Shown one piece after another: positions 28,489 to 36,347 of a stretch of 49,570 nt of DNA. The notes beneath the pieces were generated by a model that was not told the origin of the DNA, did not search any database, and saw nothing but the letters and a program-made list of their open reading frames with translations. Where the stretch lies: assembly GCA_016183655.1 (NCBI GenBank), contig JACPEH010000006.1, positions 1 to 49,570 on the forward strand, written 5' to 3'. The position numbers and the translations under genes were made by a program. The number at the start of each line of letters is the position of its first letter. The first letter of the stretch is position 1. This DNA is from Rhodocyclales bacterium. Lineage in GTDB: Bacteria; Pseudomonadota; Gammaproteobacteria; Burkholderiales; Rhodocyclaceae.

Positions 28489-29556
28489 ATGTCCGATCGA
28501 TCCCTCCAACCTTTCCGCGGCCTCGACCTGCTGGCGTCCGCCGTCGTCCTCGTCGATGACGCCTGCTGCATCCGCTACCTCAACCCCGCCGCCGAAAACC
28601 TCGTTGCGGCGAGCCTCAAGACGTTGAGCGGCAAGCCGCTGTGCGAAGTGCTCAGCTACTCGCATGGACTGCAGACGGCGCTCGACGAAGCGCTGCTCAA
28701 CCGCTGGGCCTACACCGGGCAGAACGTCGAGTTGAAGCGCGCCGACGGCGAGGCGCTGCAGGTCAACTGCACGGTGACGCCGGTCGAGGCGGCCGGCGGC
28801 GGCCTGCTCATCGAGATGTGGCCGATCGACCAGCAGCTGAAGGCCAGCCGCGAGGAGCGCCTGCTCGAACAGCAGCAGGCCAATCGCGAGCTGATCCGCA
28901 ACCTGGCGCACGAGATCAAGAACCCGCTCGGCGGCATCCGCGGCGCCGCGCAACTGCTCGAACATGAACTGGTCGGGCTGGCCAGCGCGCCGGCGCTGCG
29001 CGAATACACGCAGGTCATCATCAAGGAAGCCGACCGGCTGCAGGACCTGATGCAGCGCCTGCTGACGCCGCAGCGGCCGATGCACCCGGGGCCGGTGTCG
29101 ATCCACGAAGTGCTCGAACGGGTGCGCAGCCTGCTCGTCGCCGAGTTTCCGCTGGCACTCAAGGTGCGCCGCGACTATGACACCAGCCTGCCCGACCTGG
29201 TCGGCGACCGCGAGCAGCTGATCCAGGCGATCCTCAACATCGGCCGCAACGCGGCGCAGGCGATGCAGGGCAGCGGCACGATCACGCTGCGCACGCGCGC
29301 CGTGCGCCAGGTGACGCTGGCCAAGAAGCGCTACCGGCTGGCGCTCGAACTGCGCGTCATCGACGACGGTCCCGGCATCCCGCCGGAGATCCTCGACCGC
29401 ATGTTCTACCCGCTGGTGTCGGGGCGCGAAGGCGGCTCCGGCCTCGGCCTGACGATCGCGCAGAACTTCGTGCTGCACCACCACGGAACGATCGAGTGCG
29501 AAAGCCGGCCGGGGCGCACCGAATTCATCATCCGCCTGCCGCTCGATGCCTCCTGA
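28489..29556 (+). CDS. glnL: Nitrogen regulation sensor kinase/phosphatase NtrB (GlnL)
   Basis: A 355-residue soluble histidine kinase. A PAS domain spans residues 10-115. The dimerisation/phosphoacceptor helix carries NLAHEIKNPLGGIRGAAQLL with His-141. The ATPase domain shows ILNIGRNAAQAM (N box), RVIDDGPGIPPEI (G1) and GGSGLGLTIAQNF (G2). NtrB phosphorylates NtrC when nitrogen is scarce and dephosphorylates it when PII is unmodified. There is no membrane segment. The ATG was selected because it precedes the PAS domain; the frame extends upstream into the previous gene. ntrC follows after 62 bases. Confidence 0.94.
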   Translation: MSDRSLQPFRGLDLLASAVVLVDDACCIRYLNPAAENLVAASLKTLSGKPLCEVLSYSHGLQTALDEALLNRWAYTGQNVELKRADGEALQVNCTVTPVEAAGGGLLIEMWPIDQQLKASREERLLEQQQANRELIRNLAHEIKNPLGGIRGAAQLLEHELVGLASAPALREYTQVIIKEADRLQDLMQRLLTPQRPMHPGPVSIHEVLERVRSLLVAEFPLALKVRRDYDTSLPDLVGDREQLIQAILNIGRNAAQAMQGSGTITLRTRAVRQVTLAKKRYRLALELRVIDDGPGIPPEILDRMFYPLVSGREGGSGLGLTIAQNFVLHHHGTIECESRPGRTEFIIRLPLDAS

Positions 29557-29618
29557 AGAGCGGGCATGAAACTCGCTCTGTTCCGGCATGACCCTAACCG
29601 AGGCAGCCTGACAAGACC

Positions 29619-31031
29619 ATGAAACCCGTCTGGATTGTTGATGACGACCGCTCCATCCGCTGGGTGCTGGAAAAAACCCTGGCCCGCGAGCAGATTCCGT
29701 TCAAGAGCTTCGCCTCCGCCGTCGAGGCCCTGGCGCAGCTCGACCGCGGCGCCGAGTCGCCACAGGTGCTGCTGTCCGACATCCGCATGCCCGGCCAGTC
29801 CGGGCTGGAGCTGCTGCAGCAGGTGAAGGCCCGCTTCCCGGCGCTGCCGGTGATCATCATGACCGCCTATTCCGACCTGGAGTCAGCGGTCGCCGCGTTC
29901 CAGGGCGGCGCCTTCGAGTACCTGCCGAAGCCCTTCGACGTCGACCAGGCGCTCGAACTGATCCGGCGTGCGATCGACCAGTCGATGCACCAATCCGGTG
30001 CGCACGAGGAAGTCGGGCTGATGGCGGAGATTCTCGGCCAGGCGCCGGCGATGCAGGAAGTCTTCCGCGCCATCGGCCGCCTGTCGCAGTCGCACGCCAC
30101 CGTGCTGATCACCGGCGAGTCCGGCAGCGGCAAGGAACTCGTCGCGCGCGCGCTGCACCGGCACAGCCCGCGTGCCGACAAGCCCTTCGTCGCGATCAAC
30201 ACCGCGGCGATCCCCAAGGACCTGCTCGAATCGGAACTGTTCGGCCACGAGCGCGGCGCCTTCACCGGTGCGCAGGCGCAGCGGCGCGGGCGCTTCGAGC
30301 AGGCCGAGGGCGGCACGCTGTTCCTCGACGAAATCGGCGACATGCCGGCCGAACTGCAGACCCGCCTGTTGCGCGTGCTGTCGGACGGGCACTTCTACCG
30401 CGTCGGCGGCCACTCGCCGATCAAGGCCAACGTCCGCGTCATCGCCGCGACGCACCAGAACCTGGAGACGCGGGTCAAGGAAGGCCTGTTCCGCGAGGAC
30501 CTCTTCCACCGCCTCAACGTCATCCGCATCCGCCTGCCGGCGCTGCGCGAGCGGCGCGAGGACATCCCGCTGCTGGCCAGGCATTTCCTGTCGAAGAGTG
30601 CCCAGGAGCTCGGCGTCGAGACCAAGCGCCTGTCCGACGGCGCGCTGAAGTTCCTCGCCTCGCTCGACTTCCGCGGCAACGTGCGGCAGCTGGAGAACCT
30701 CTGCCATTGGCTGACGGTGATGGCGCCCGGGCAGACCGTCGATATCGCCGACCTGCCGCCCGAGCTGCGCGAGACGGTGCCGACGGCGGTCGTGGCCGGC
30801 GACTGGGAGAGCGCACTGGCGGCCGAGGTCGACCGCCTGCTGGCGACCGGCAGCGGCGACGTGCACGGGCAGCTCAGCCAGGCCTTCGAGCGCATCCTGA
30901 TCAACCGCGCGCTGGCGCACACCGGCGGCCGCCGCATCGAAGCCTCGCTGGCGCTCGGCATCGGCCGCAACACCATCACGCGCAAGATCCAGGAACTCGG
31001 GCTCGACCGCGGCAAGGGGGACGAGGCGTAA
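29619..31031 (+). CDS. glnG: Nitrogen regulation response regulator NtrC (GlnG)
   Basis: A 470-residue sigma-54 activator. The receiver domain has D54 in LLSDIRMPG. The AAA+ domain has Walker A GESGSGKE (166-173) and the sigma-54-contacting loop GAFTGA (213-218). A C-terminal Fis-type HTH reads RRIEASLALGIGRNTITRKI. NtrC-P binds the dyads seen upstream of glnA and amtB in this window and opens their sigma-54 promoters. It is the last gene of the nitrogen block; short inverted and direct repeats overlap its stop codon. Confidence 0.96.
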   Translation: MKPVWIVDDDRSIRWVLEKTLAREQIPFKSFASAVEALAQLDRGAESPQVLLSDIRMPGQSGLELLQQVKARFPALPVIIMTAYSDLESAVAAFQGGAFEYLPKPFDVDQALELIRRAIDQSMHQSGAHEEVGLMAEILGQAPAMQEVFRAIGRLSQSHATVLITGESGSGKELVARALHRHSPRADKPFVAINTAAIPKDLLESELFGHERGAFTGAQAQRRGRFEQAEGGTLFLDEIGDMPAELQTRLLRVLSDGHFYRVGGHSPIKANVRVIAATHQNLETRVKEGLFREDLFHRLNVIRIRLPALRERREDIPLLARHFLSKSAQELGVETKRLSDGALKFLASLDFRGNVRQLENLCHWLTVMAPGQTVDIADLPPELRETVPTAVVAGDWESALAAEVDRLLATGSGDVHGQLSQAFERILINRALAHTGGRRIEASLALGIGRNTITRKIQELGLDRGKGDEA

Positions 31032-31067
31032 GCCTCGCGTCACGAGGCCTAGGCCTCGCGTTACGAC
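31023..31067. repeat. Cluster of short inverted and direct repeats at the end of ntrC
   Basis: Three small palindromic units overlap: GAGGC-GTAA-GCCTC (31023-31036, spanning the ntrC stop), GCCTCG-CGTCA-CGAGGC (31032-31048) and AGGCCTAGGCCT (31045-31056). GCCTCGCGTCACGA (31032-31045) is repeated with one change at 31053-31066. There is no T-tract, so this is not a standard terminator. Confidence 0.7.
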
Positions 31068-31146
31068 GGCAGCGTCCTGCAAGACCCGCGGCCCCGCACG
31101 CGTCCGCGCCTACGCCCCGATGCGCGGATTCGGCGATAATGCGGCC

Positions 31147-31938
31147 ATGTCTGCCGCATTGATCGATCCCGTCCGCCTGAAACCCCTGCTTGCCGCCAGT
31201 GCTGCGCGCTTCGACGTCGACGCGCTGGCCGAAGGCTCCTCGTCGAACGACCTGCTGCTCGAACGGGCGGGGCGCGGCGCCGGTTCCGGCAGCGTCCTCG
31301 TCGTCGATCGGCAGACCGCCGGCCGTGGCCGGCGCGGCCGCCAGTGGGCTTCCTCGCCGGAATCCAGCCTGACCTTTTCGCTGCTGTGGCGCTTCGACGG
31401 CGGCGTCGAACGCCTGGCCGGCCTGTCGCTGGCCGTCGGCGTTGCCGTCGCGCGGGCGCTGACGGCGCTGGGCGCGCGCGGTGTCGCGCTGAAATGGCCG
31501 AACGACGTGCTGCTCGCCGGGCGCAAGCTGGCCGGCATCCTCGTTGAGCTGTCCAGCGAGCGGCGTGGCATGGTCGCCGTGATCGGCATCGGCATCAACC
31601 TGCAGCCGCCGCCGGCCGGGGCGGCACTCGATACACCGGCGGCCGCGCTCGCCGACGTGCTGCCGTCGCTGCCCGAGCGGCACGCACTGCTGGCCGAGCT
31701 GCTGCTGGCGTTGGCGCCGGTGCTCGACCGTTTCGCCGCCGACGGTTTCCTCGCGTTGCGCGACCAGTGGCAGGCGCTGCATGCCTGGCAGGACCAGCCG
31801 GTGCGCGTGCTGCGCGACGGCCGCGTCGAACTGGAAGGCTTCTGCCGCGGCGCCGATGCCGACGGCGCGCTGCTCGTCGAAACGGCGGCCGGGGTCGAGC
31901 GCTGCCTGTCCGGCGACCTGTCTCTGCGCGGTGCCTGA
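31147..31938 (+). CDS. birA: Biotin-[acetyl-CoA-carboxylase] ligase, monofunctional
   Basis: A 263-residue biotin protein ligase. The biotinyl-AMP binding loop GRGRRGR is at residues 59-65, the catalytic lysine occurs in LKWPNDVLLAGRK, and a C-terminal SH3-like domain is present. The N-terminal winged-helix of E. coli BirA is missing, so it modifies BCCP but cannot repress bio genes. The ATG is preceded by GATAAT at 31135-31140 with no matching -35. coaX follows after 3 bases, the usual betaproteobacterial pair. Confidence 0.94.
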   Translation: MSAALIDPVRLKPLLAASAARFDVDALAEGSSSNDLLLERAGRGAGSGSVLVVDRQTAGRGRRGRQWASSPESSLTFSLLWRFDGGVERLAGLSLAVGVAVARALTALGARGVALKWPNDVLLAGRKLAGILVELSSERRGMVAVIGIGINLQPPPAGAALDTPAAALADVLPSLPERHALLAELLLALAPVLDRFAADGFLALRDQWQALHAWQDQPVRVLRDGRVELEGFCRGADADGALLVETAAGVERCLSGDLSLRGA

Positions 31939-31941
31939 GCG

Positions 31942-32670
31942 ATGACGGTCGTCGCCATCGATGCCGGCAATACCCGCATCAAGTGGGGGCTGCGCGACGG
32001 GGCGGGCTGGGCTGCGCGCGGGGCGTTGGCGACGGCAGATGCCGGCGCGCTGGCCGCAGTCGCCGCGCGCTGGCCGCACGACGCGCGCATCGTTCTCTGC
32101 AACGTCGCCGGTGAACCGGTGCGCGAAGCGATCATGCGCGCCCTGCCGGCCGGCGCCGATGTCCGGCTGTTCGCGGCGAGCGCCGAATGCTGCGGCGTAC
32201 GCAACGGCTACGCGCAGCCGGCCCAGCTCGGTGCCGATCGCTGGGCGGCGCTGGTCGGCGCGCGTGGGCGGTGCGCCGACGCCTGTCTGGTCGTCTGCGC
32301 CGGGACGGCGACGACCATCGACCTCCTCGCCGCCGACGGCACCTTCCGCGGCGGCGTGATCCTGCCCGGCTTCGACCTGATGCGTTCCTCGCTCGCCCGC
32401 AACACGGCACAGCTGCCGCTCGCCGAAGGCGTCGAGTGTACGCTCCGGCCGGCGCCGACCAACACCCTGGACGCCATCGTCAGCGGTTGCCTGCATGCGC
32501 AGCTCGGCGCCATCGAGCGCATGTTCGCCGCTATCGCCGGCGAGCCGGGGGCGCGCTGCCTGCTCACCGGCGGTGCCGCGCTGCGCCTGCTCAATGACTT
32601 GAACATACCGGTGGAACTGGCGGAGAATCTGGTTCTCGACGGGCTGGCGCGCTTCGCCGCCGCCGGATAA
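31942..32670 (+). CDS. coaX: Type III pantothenate kinase
   Basis: A 242-residue kinase for the first step of CoA synthesis, of the CoaX type, which is insensitive to CoA feedback. It shows the ASKHA phosphate motif IDAGNTRIKWGL, the pantothenate-site region QLGADRWAALVGAR, and the second nucleotide motif CAGTATTIDLLA. The gene sits 3 bases after birA and 29 bases before the DUF350 gene, so transcription may run into the polyamine cluster. Confidence 0.95.
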   Translation: MTVVAIDAGNTRIKWGLRDGAGWAARGALATADAGALAAVAARWPHDARIVLCNVAGEPVREAIMRALPAGADVRLFAASAECCGVRNGYAQPAQLGADRWAALVGARGRCADACLVVCAGTATTIDLLAADGTFRGGVILPGFDLMRSSLARNTAQLPLAEGVECTLRPAPTNTLDAIVSGCLHAQLGAIERMFAAIAGEPGARCLLTGGAALRLLNDLNIPVELAENLVLDGLARFAAAG

Positions 32671-32699
32671 TCCGTACAAGACAACAAGGGAGGTCTTTC

Positions 32700-33104
32700 G
32701 TGCTGAACCATCTGCTCACCGCCTTGCCTTCCTTCTTCGCCTACTTCGGCGTCGCCGTCCTGCTGATCGCGGCCTTCCTGCTGGTCTATGTGAACGTCAC
32801 TCCCTACCAGGAGTTCGCGCTGATCCGCGCCGGCAACCCGGCGGCGGCGGTCAGCCTGTCCGGCGCGCTGCTCGGCTTCGCGATGCCGGTGGCCAACGCC
32901 ATCGCGCACAGCGACACCCTCGCCGACCTCGCTGCCTGGGGCGGCATCGCCGGCGTCGTGCAGATCCTCGCCTATCTCGCCGCGCGCTTCACCTGCCCGC
33001 AGCTCAACGAGGACATCCCGGCCGGCAAGATGGCGTCGGCGATCTTCCTCGCCGCGCTGTCGGTCTGCGTTGGCCTGATCAATGCCGCCTGCATGAGCTA
33101 CTGA
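32700..33104 (+). CDS. DUF350 family integral membrane protein
   Basis: A 134-residue protein with four predicted membrane helices (about residues 10-30, 45-65, 78-97, 110-131), matching the DUF350/YjfL family. The GTG start at 32700 has a strong ribosome-binding site (AGGGAGGT) six bases upstream. Relatives occur with PspA-like, SPFH and polyamine-related genes (as in the E. coli yjfIJKLMC region). No biochemical function is known. It opens the membrane/polyamine cluster; the next gene begins 44 bases downstream. Confidence 0.85.
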   Translation: MLNHLLTALPSFFAYFGVAVLLIAAFLLVYVNVTPYQEFALIRAGNPAAAVSLSGALLGFAMPVANAIAHSDTLADLAAWGGIAGVVQILAYLAARFTCPQLNEDIPAGKMASAIFLAALSVCVGLINAACMSY

Positions 33105-33148
33105 ACCTTCCCTTCCCGTCGTCCCACGCTCGATTTCAGGAGACTGCC

Positions 33149-34192
33149 ATGGCCCTCATGGATTTCATCAAGAAACAGTTCATCGACGTCATCCACTGGA
33201 CGGAAAGCGACGACGGCACGCTCGCCTACCGCTACCCGATGCAGGACTTCGAAATCCAGTACGGCGCGCAGCTCACCGTGCGCGATTCGCAGATGGCGGT
33301 GTTCGTGAACGAGGGCAAGGTCGCCGACGTCTTCGCTCCCGGCCTCTACAAGCTGACGACGCAGACACTGCCGGTGCTGACCAACCTGCAGAACTGGGAC
33401 AAGCTGTTCGAGTCGCCCTTCAAGTCCGAGGTCTACTTCTTCTCGACCCGCCTGCAGCTCGACCGCAAGTGGGGAACGCCGAACCCGATCACCATCCGCG
33501 ACAAGGAATTCGGCATGGTGCGCATGCGCGCCTTCGGCATCTACTCGTACAAGGTCGCCGACCCCGGCAAGTTCTACAAGGAGGTTTCCGGCACGCGTGA
33601 GGAATACCGCGTCGACGACCTCGACGGCCAGCTGCGCAACCTGGTCGTGGCGACGATGAGCGACCTCTTCGGCGAATCGGGCGTGCCCTTCATCGACATG
33701 GCGGCGAACCAGGTCGAGTTCGGTCGGGCGATGCAGGAGAAACTGCTGCCGGTGTTCGCTCGCTACGGCCTCGAACTCGACGCCTTCGCGGTGCAGAACG
33801 TGTCGCTGCCGGAAGAGCTGCAGAAGGTGCTCGACACCAGGATCGGCATGAACATCATCGGCGACATGGGCCGCTATACGCAGTACCAGACGGCCAACGC
33901 GATTCCGCTGGCGGCGCAGAACGAGGGCGGCCTGGCCGGCATCGGCGCCGGCGTCGGCGCCGGCCTGGCGGTCGGGCAGACGATGGCGCAGTCGATGACG
34001 CAGGCGCTGCAGCCCGGCGCCGCGCCGGCGGCAGCCGCTGCCCCGGCGGCGGCACCTGCTGCGGCGGCCGCGATCAGCGCCGACGAAGTGGTGGCGACAC
34101 TGGAAAAACTGCACGCGCTGGTCGGCAAGGGCATCCTGACGCAGGCCGAATTCGACGCGAAAAAGGCGGAGCTGCTGGGCAAACTGAGCTGA
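33149..34192 (+). CDS. SPFH-domain protein with C-terminal SHOCT motif
   Basis: A 347-residue protein with a band-7/SPFH domain over about residues 25-245 (QLTVRDSQMAVFVNEGKVAD ... GLELDAFAVQNVSLPEELQK). A Gly-rich stretch (GGLAGIGAGVGAGLAVGQ) and an Ala/Pro linker follow. The C-terminus is a short SHOCT motif (LEKLHALVGKGILTQAEFDA). There is no N-terminal membrane anchor, so membrane association would be peripheral or through the Gly-rich segment. SPFH proteins form ring-like or cage-like membrane assemblies. It is encoded between DUF350 and DUF4178 genes in one run. Confidence 0.87.
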   Translation: MALMDFIKKQFIDVIHWTESDDGTLAYRYPMQDFEIQYGAQLTVRDSQMAVFVNEGKVADVFAPGLYKLTTQTLPVLTNLQNWDKLFESPFKSEVYFFSTRLQLDRKWGTPNPITIRDKEFGMVRMRAFGIYSYKVADPGKFYKEVSGTREEYRVDDLDGQLRNLVVATMSDLFGESGVPFIDMAANQVEFGRAMQEKLLPVFARYGLELDAFAVQNVSLPEELQKVLDTRIGMNIIGDMGRYTQYQTANAIPLAAQNEGGLAGIGAGVGAGLAVGQTMAQSMTQALQPGAAPAAAAAPAAAPAAAAAISADEVVATLEKLHALVGKGILTQAEFDAKKAELLGKLS

Positions 34193-34229
34193 GCGACGGG
34201 GCGCCGACCTCGTCCTCCCAACACTTCGC

Positions 34230-36161
34230 GTGAAAACCTCCACCTGTCCCTCTTGCGGCGCGCCGGTCAGCTTCCGCTCGATCGCCTCGCTCTATGCCGT
34301 CTGCGAGTTCTGCCGCAGCACGCTGCTGCGCCACGGCGACGAGGTCGAGAACATCGGCCGCATGGCCGACCTGCTTGAAGATGCGTCGCTGATCCAGCTC
34401 GGCAGCGAGGGCCGCTACCGCGGCGTGCACTTCGCGGTGATCGGCCGCATCCAGCTCAAGCACGCGTCCGGCCTGTGGAACGAGTGGCACATCCTGTTCG
34501 ACGATGGACGCAGCGGCTGGCTGTCCGAAGCCTCCGGCGAATACGTGGTCAGCGCGCTGGTGCCGGTGGCGGAGGCGATCCCCGCGTTCGAGTCGCTGGC
34601 GCCGGAGGCGGCGGTGACGCTGGCCGGGCGCAGCTTCACGGTGACCGACCTGGAGACCGCGCACTGCATCGCCGGTGCCGGCGAACTGCCGTTCAAGGTC
34701 GAGTCCGGCTACGACGTGAACACCGCCGACCTGCGCGGCAACGATCGCTTCGTCACGATCGATTACAGCGAGACGCCGCCGCTGGTGTTCGTCGGCTATC
34801 CGGCGAAGTTTGACGAGCTGGCGCTGGCCAACCTGCGCCCGACCCGCGAGGAAACCGGCGGCGTCGCCATCGGCGCCGGCGGCGAGTTCAAGGTGCGCGC
34901 CTTCAACTGCCCGCACTGCGCGTCGCCGCTGACGCTCCATTCGCCGGCGATCGAGAGCGTCGGCTGCGAGAGCTGCGGTTCGATCATCGGCGTCGAGAAC
35001 GAGAACATCCGGTTGCTCGCGCGTGCCGCGCAGACGGTGCACGAGGTGCCGTCGCTGCCGCTCGGCAGCAAGGGTAAGCTGGCCGGCATCGCCTGGGAGA
35101 TCATCGGCTTCCTCAAGCGGCGGACGACGGTCGACGGCATCGACTACGACTGGTCGGAATACCTGCTGTTCAACGCCGGCGGCGAGGGCTTCGCCTGGCT
35201 GGTCGAGGACCAGGGGCACTGGAATTTCGCGCGCACGCTGTCCGAGATTCCGCAGGCGGTGCGCGGCCAGAGCGAATTCGCGTACCAGGGCGAAAAATAT
35301 CGGCTGTTCAACACCGGCAAGGCCGAGGTGGTCTATGTCGCCGGCGAGTTCTACTGGCGCGTCTCGGTCGGCGAGACCTGTCTCGCCGAGGATTACGTCT
35401 GCCCGCCGACGATGCTCTCGCGCGAGGTGAGCGACAGGGAAGTCACCTGGTCGCGGGCGGACTATCTGGAAGCCGATGCGGTGCGCCAGGCCTTCGCGCC
35501 GACGCTGCCGCTGGCCAAGCCGATCGGCGTCTACGCCAACCAGCCGAACCCCAACGGCGAACGTCATCGCCGCGTCTGTCGCCAGTTCTGGAAATTCGCG
35601 CTGGTCGCGCTGGTGCTGCAGCTGGCCTTCGTCGTCGTCGGCGCCGCCAGCACCGTGCTCAAGCACCGCATCGTCTTCTCGCCGGCGCAGGACGAGGTGA
35701 CCTCGCCCGAGTTCGTGCTGAAGAGCCGGGCGCGCACGCTGCACGTGCGGCACGCGACCGACATCGACAACAACTGGCTGTCGCTGACGACGACGCTGGT
35801 CGACAAGAACACCGGCAAGTCCTGGCTGGGCATGCAGGAGATCGCCCACTATCAGGGCGTCGACGACGGCGAGAGCTGGTCCGAGGGCGACCGCGGCGAC
35901 GACATCGTATTCAAGGACGTGCCGCCCGGCACCTACTACCTGGAGATCGACTACGAGCTCGGCAGCGACCGGCGTACCCAGGTCGTCGACACGGTCGAGG
36001 TCGTGCGCAACGCGCCGGGCTGGTCGAACTACGTGCTGCTGATGATCTTCCTCGTTGCCTTTCCGCTGTTCACGCGCTGGCGCAACGCCGCCTTCGAGAC
36101 GCAGCGCTGGAGCGAGAGCAGCCTGGCGGGCGACGAAGGCGACGACGGAGAGGACGAATAG
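34230..36161 (+). CDS. DUF4178 protein with two zinc ribbons and membrane helices
   Basis: A 643-residue protein of unknown function. Zinc ribbons of the CPxC type occur at residues 6-28 (C6, C9, C25, C28) and 227-249 (C227, C230, C246, C249). Each is followed by a DUF4178 unit (about 60-200 and 265-400; note the parallel phrases WNEWHILFDDGRSGWLSEASG and YDWSEYLLFNAGGEGFAWLVE). Membrane helices lie near 453-473 and 600-615, with a beta-rich, probably periplasmic, domain between them, and a very acidic tail. The GTG start (34230) fits the first ribbon. The stop abuts the next gene (TAG then ATG). Confidence 0.82.
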   Translation: MKTSTCPSCGAPVSFRSIASLYAVCEFCRSTLLRHGDEVENIGRMADLLEDASLIQLGSEGRYRGVHFAVIGRIQLKHASGLWNEWHILFDDGRSGWLSEASGEYVVSALVPVAEAIPAFESLAPEAAVTLAGRSFTVTDLETAHCIAGAGELPFKVESGYDVNTADLRGNDRFVTIDYSETPPLVFVGYPAKFDELALANLRPTREETGGVAIGAGGEFKVRAFNCPHCASPLTLHSPAIESVGCESCGSIIGVENENIRLLARAAQTVHEVPSLPLGSKGKLAGIAWEIIGFLKRRTTVDGIDYDWSEYLLFNAGGEGFAWLVEDQGHWNFARTLSEIPQAVRGQSEFAYQGEKYRLFNTGKAEVVYVAGEFYWRVSVGETCLAEDYVCPPTMLSREVSDREVTWSRADYLEADAVRQAFAPTLPLAKPIGVYANQPNPNGERHRRVCRQFWKFALVALVLQLAFVVVGAASTVLKHRIVFSPAQDEVTSPEFVLKSRARTLHVRHATDIDNNWLSLTTTLVDKNTGKSWLGMQEIAHYQGVDDGESWSEGDRGDDIVFKDVPPGTYYLEIDYELGSDRRTQVVDTVEVVRNAPGWSNYVLLMIFLVAFPLFTRWRNAAFETQRWSESSLAGDEGDDGEDE

Positions 36162-36302
36162 ATGGTCAAGGGCAACCTGGTCGCCGGCCTCCTGGCGCTC
36201 GCCTTCTTCAGCTACGCGCAGTACGCCGGCTGGAACCTGTTCGACAAGGAAGCCAGCGCCCAGGGCGCACGCAGCTCCGGCAGCCGCCTCTATCACAAGT
36301 AG
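36162..36302 (+). CDS. Small 46-residue membrane protein of the polyamine cluster
   Basis: A short frame starts with ATG immediately after the DUF4178 stop and ends TAG at 36300-36302. It encodes one hydrophobic helix (NLVAGLLALAFFSYAQYAGW) and a polar tail ending SGSRLYHK. The exact abutment to the upstream stop, the one-helix design and the presence of a coding-free 45-base gap afterwards support a real gene. The function is unknown; it may anchor or regulate one of the neighbouring membrane proteins. Confidence 0.75.
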   Translation: MVKGNLVAGLLALAFFSYAQYAGWNLFDKEASAQGARSSGSRLYHK

Positions 36303-36347
36303 GAAGACTTCCCCGATGCCAGCAATGACGGCGCGACGGGCTGCGCC

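Noticed and set aside
31135..31140. GATAAT as a leaderless promoter of birA
   Set aside because: The spacing to ATG would fit a leaderless transcript, but there is no -35 or extended -10 to support it.
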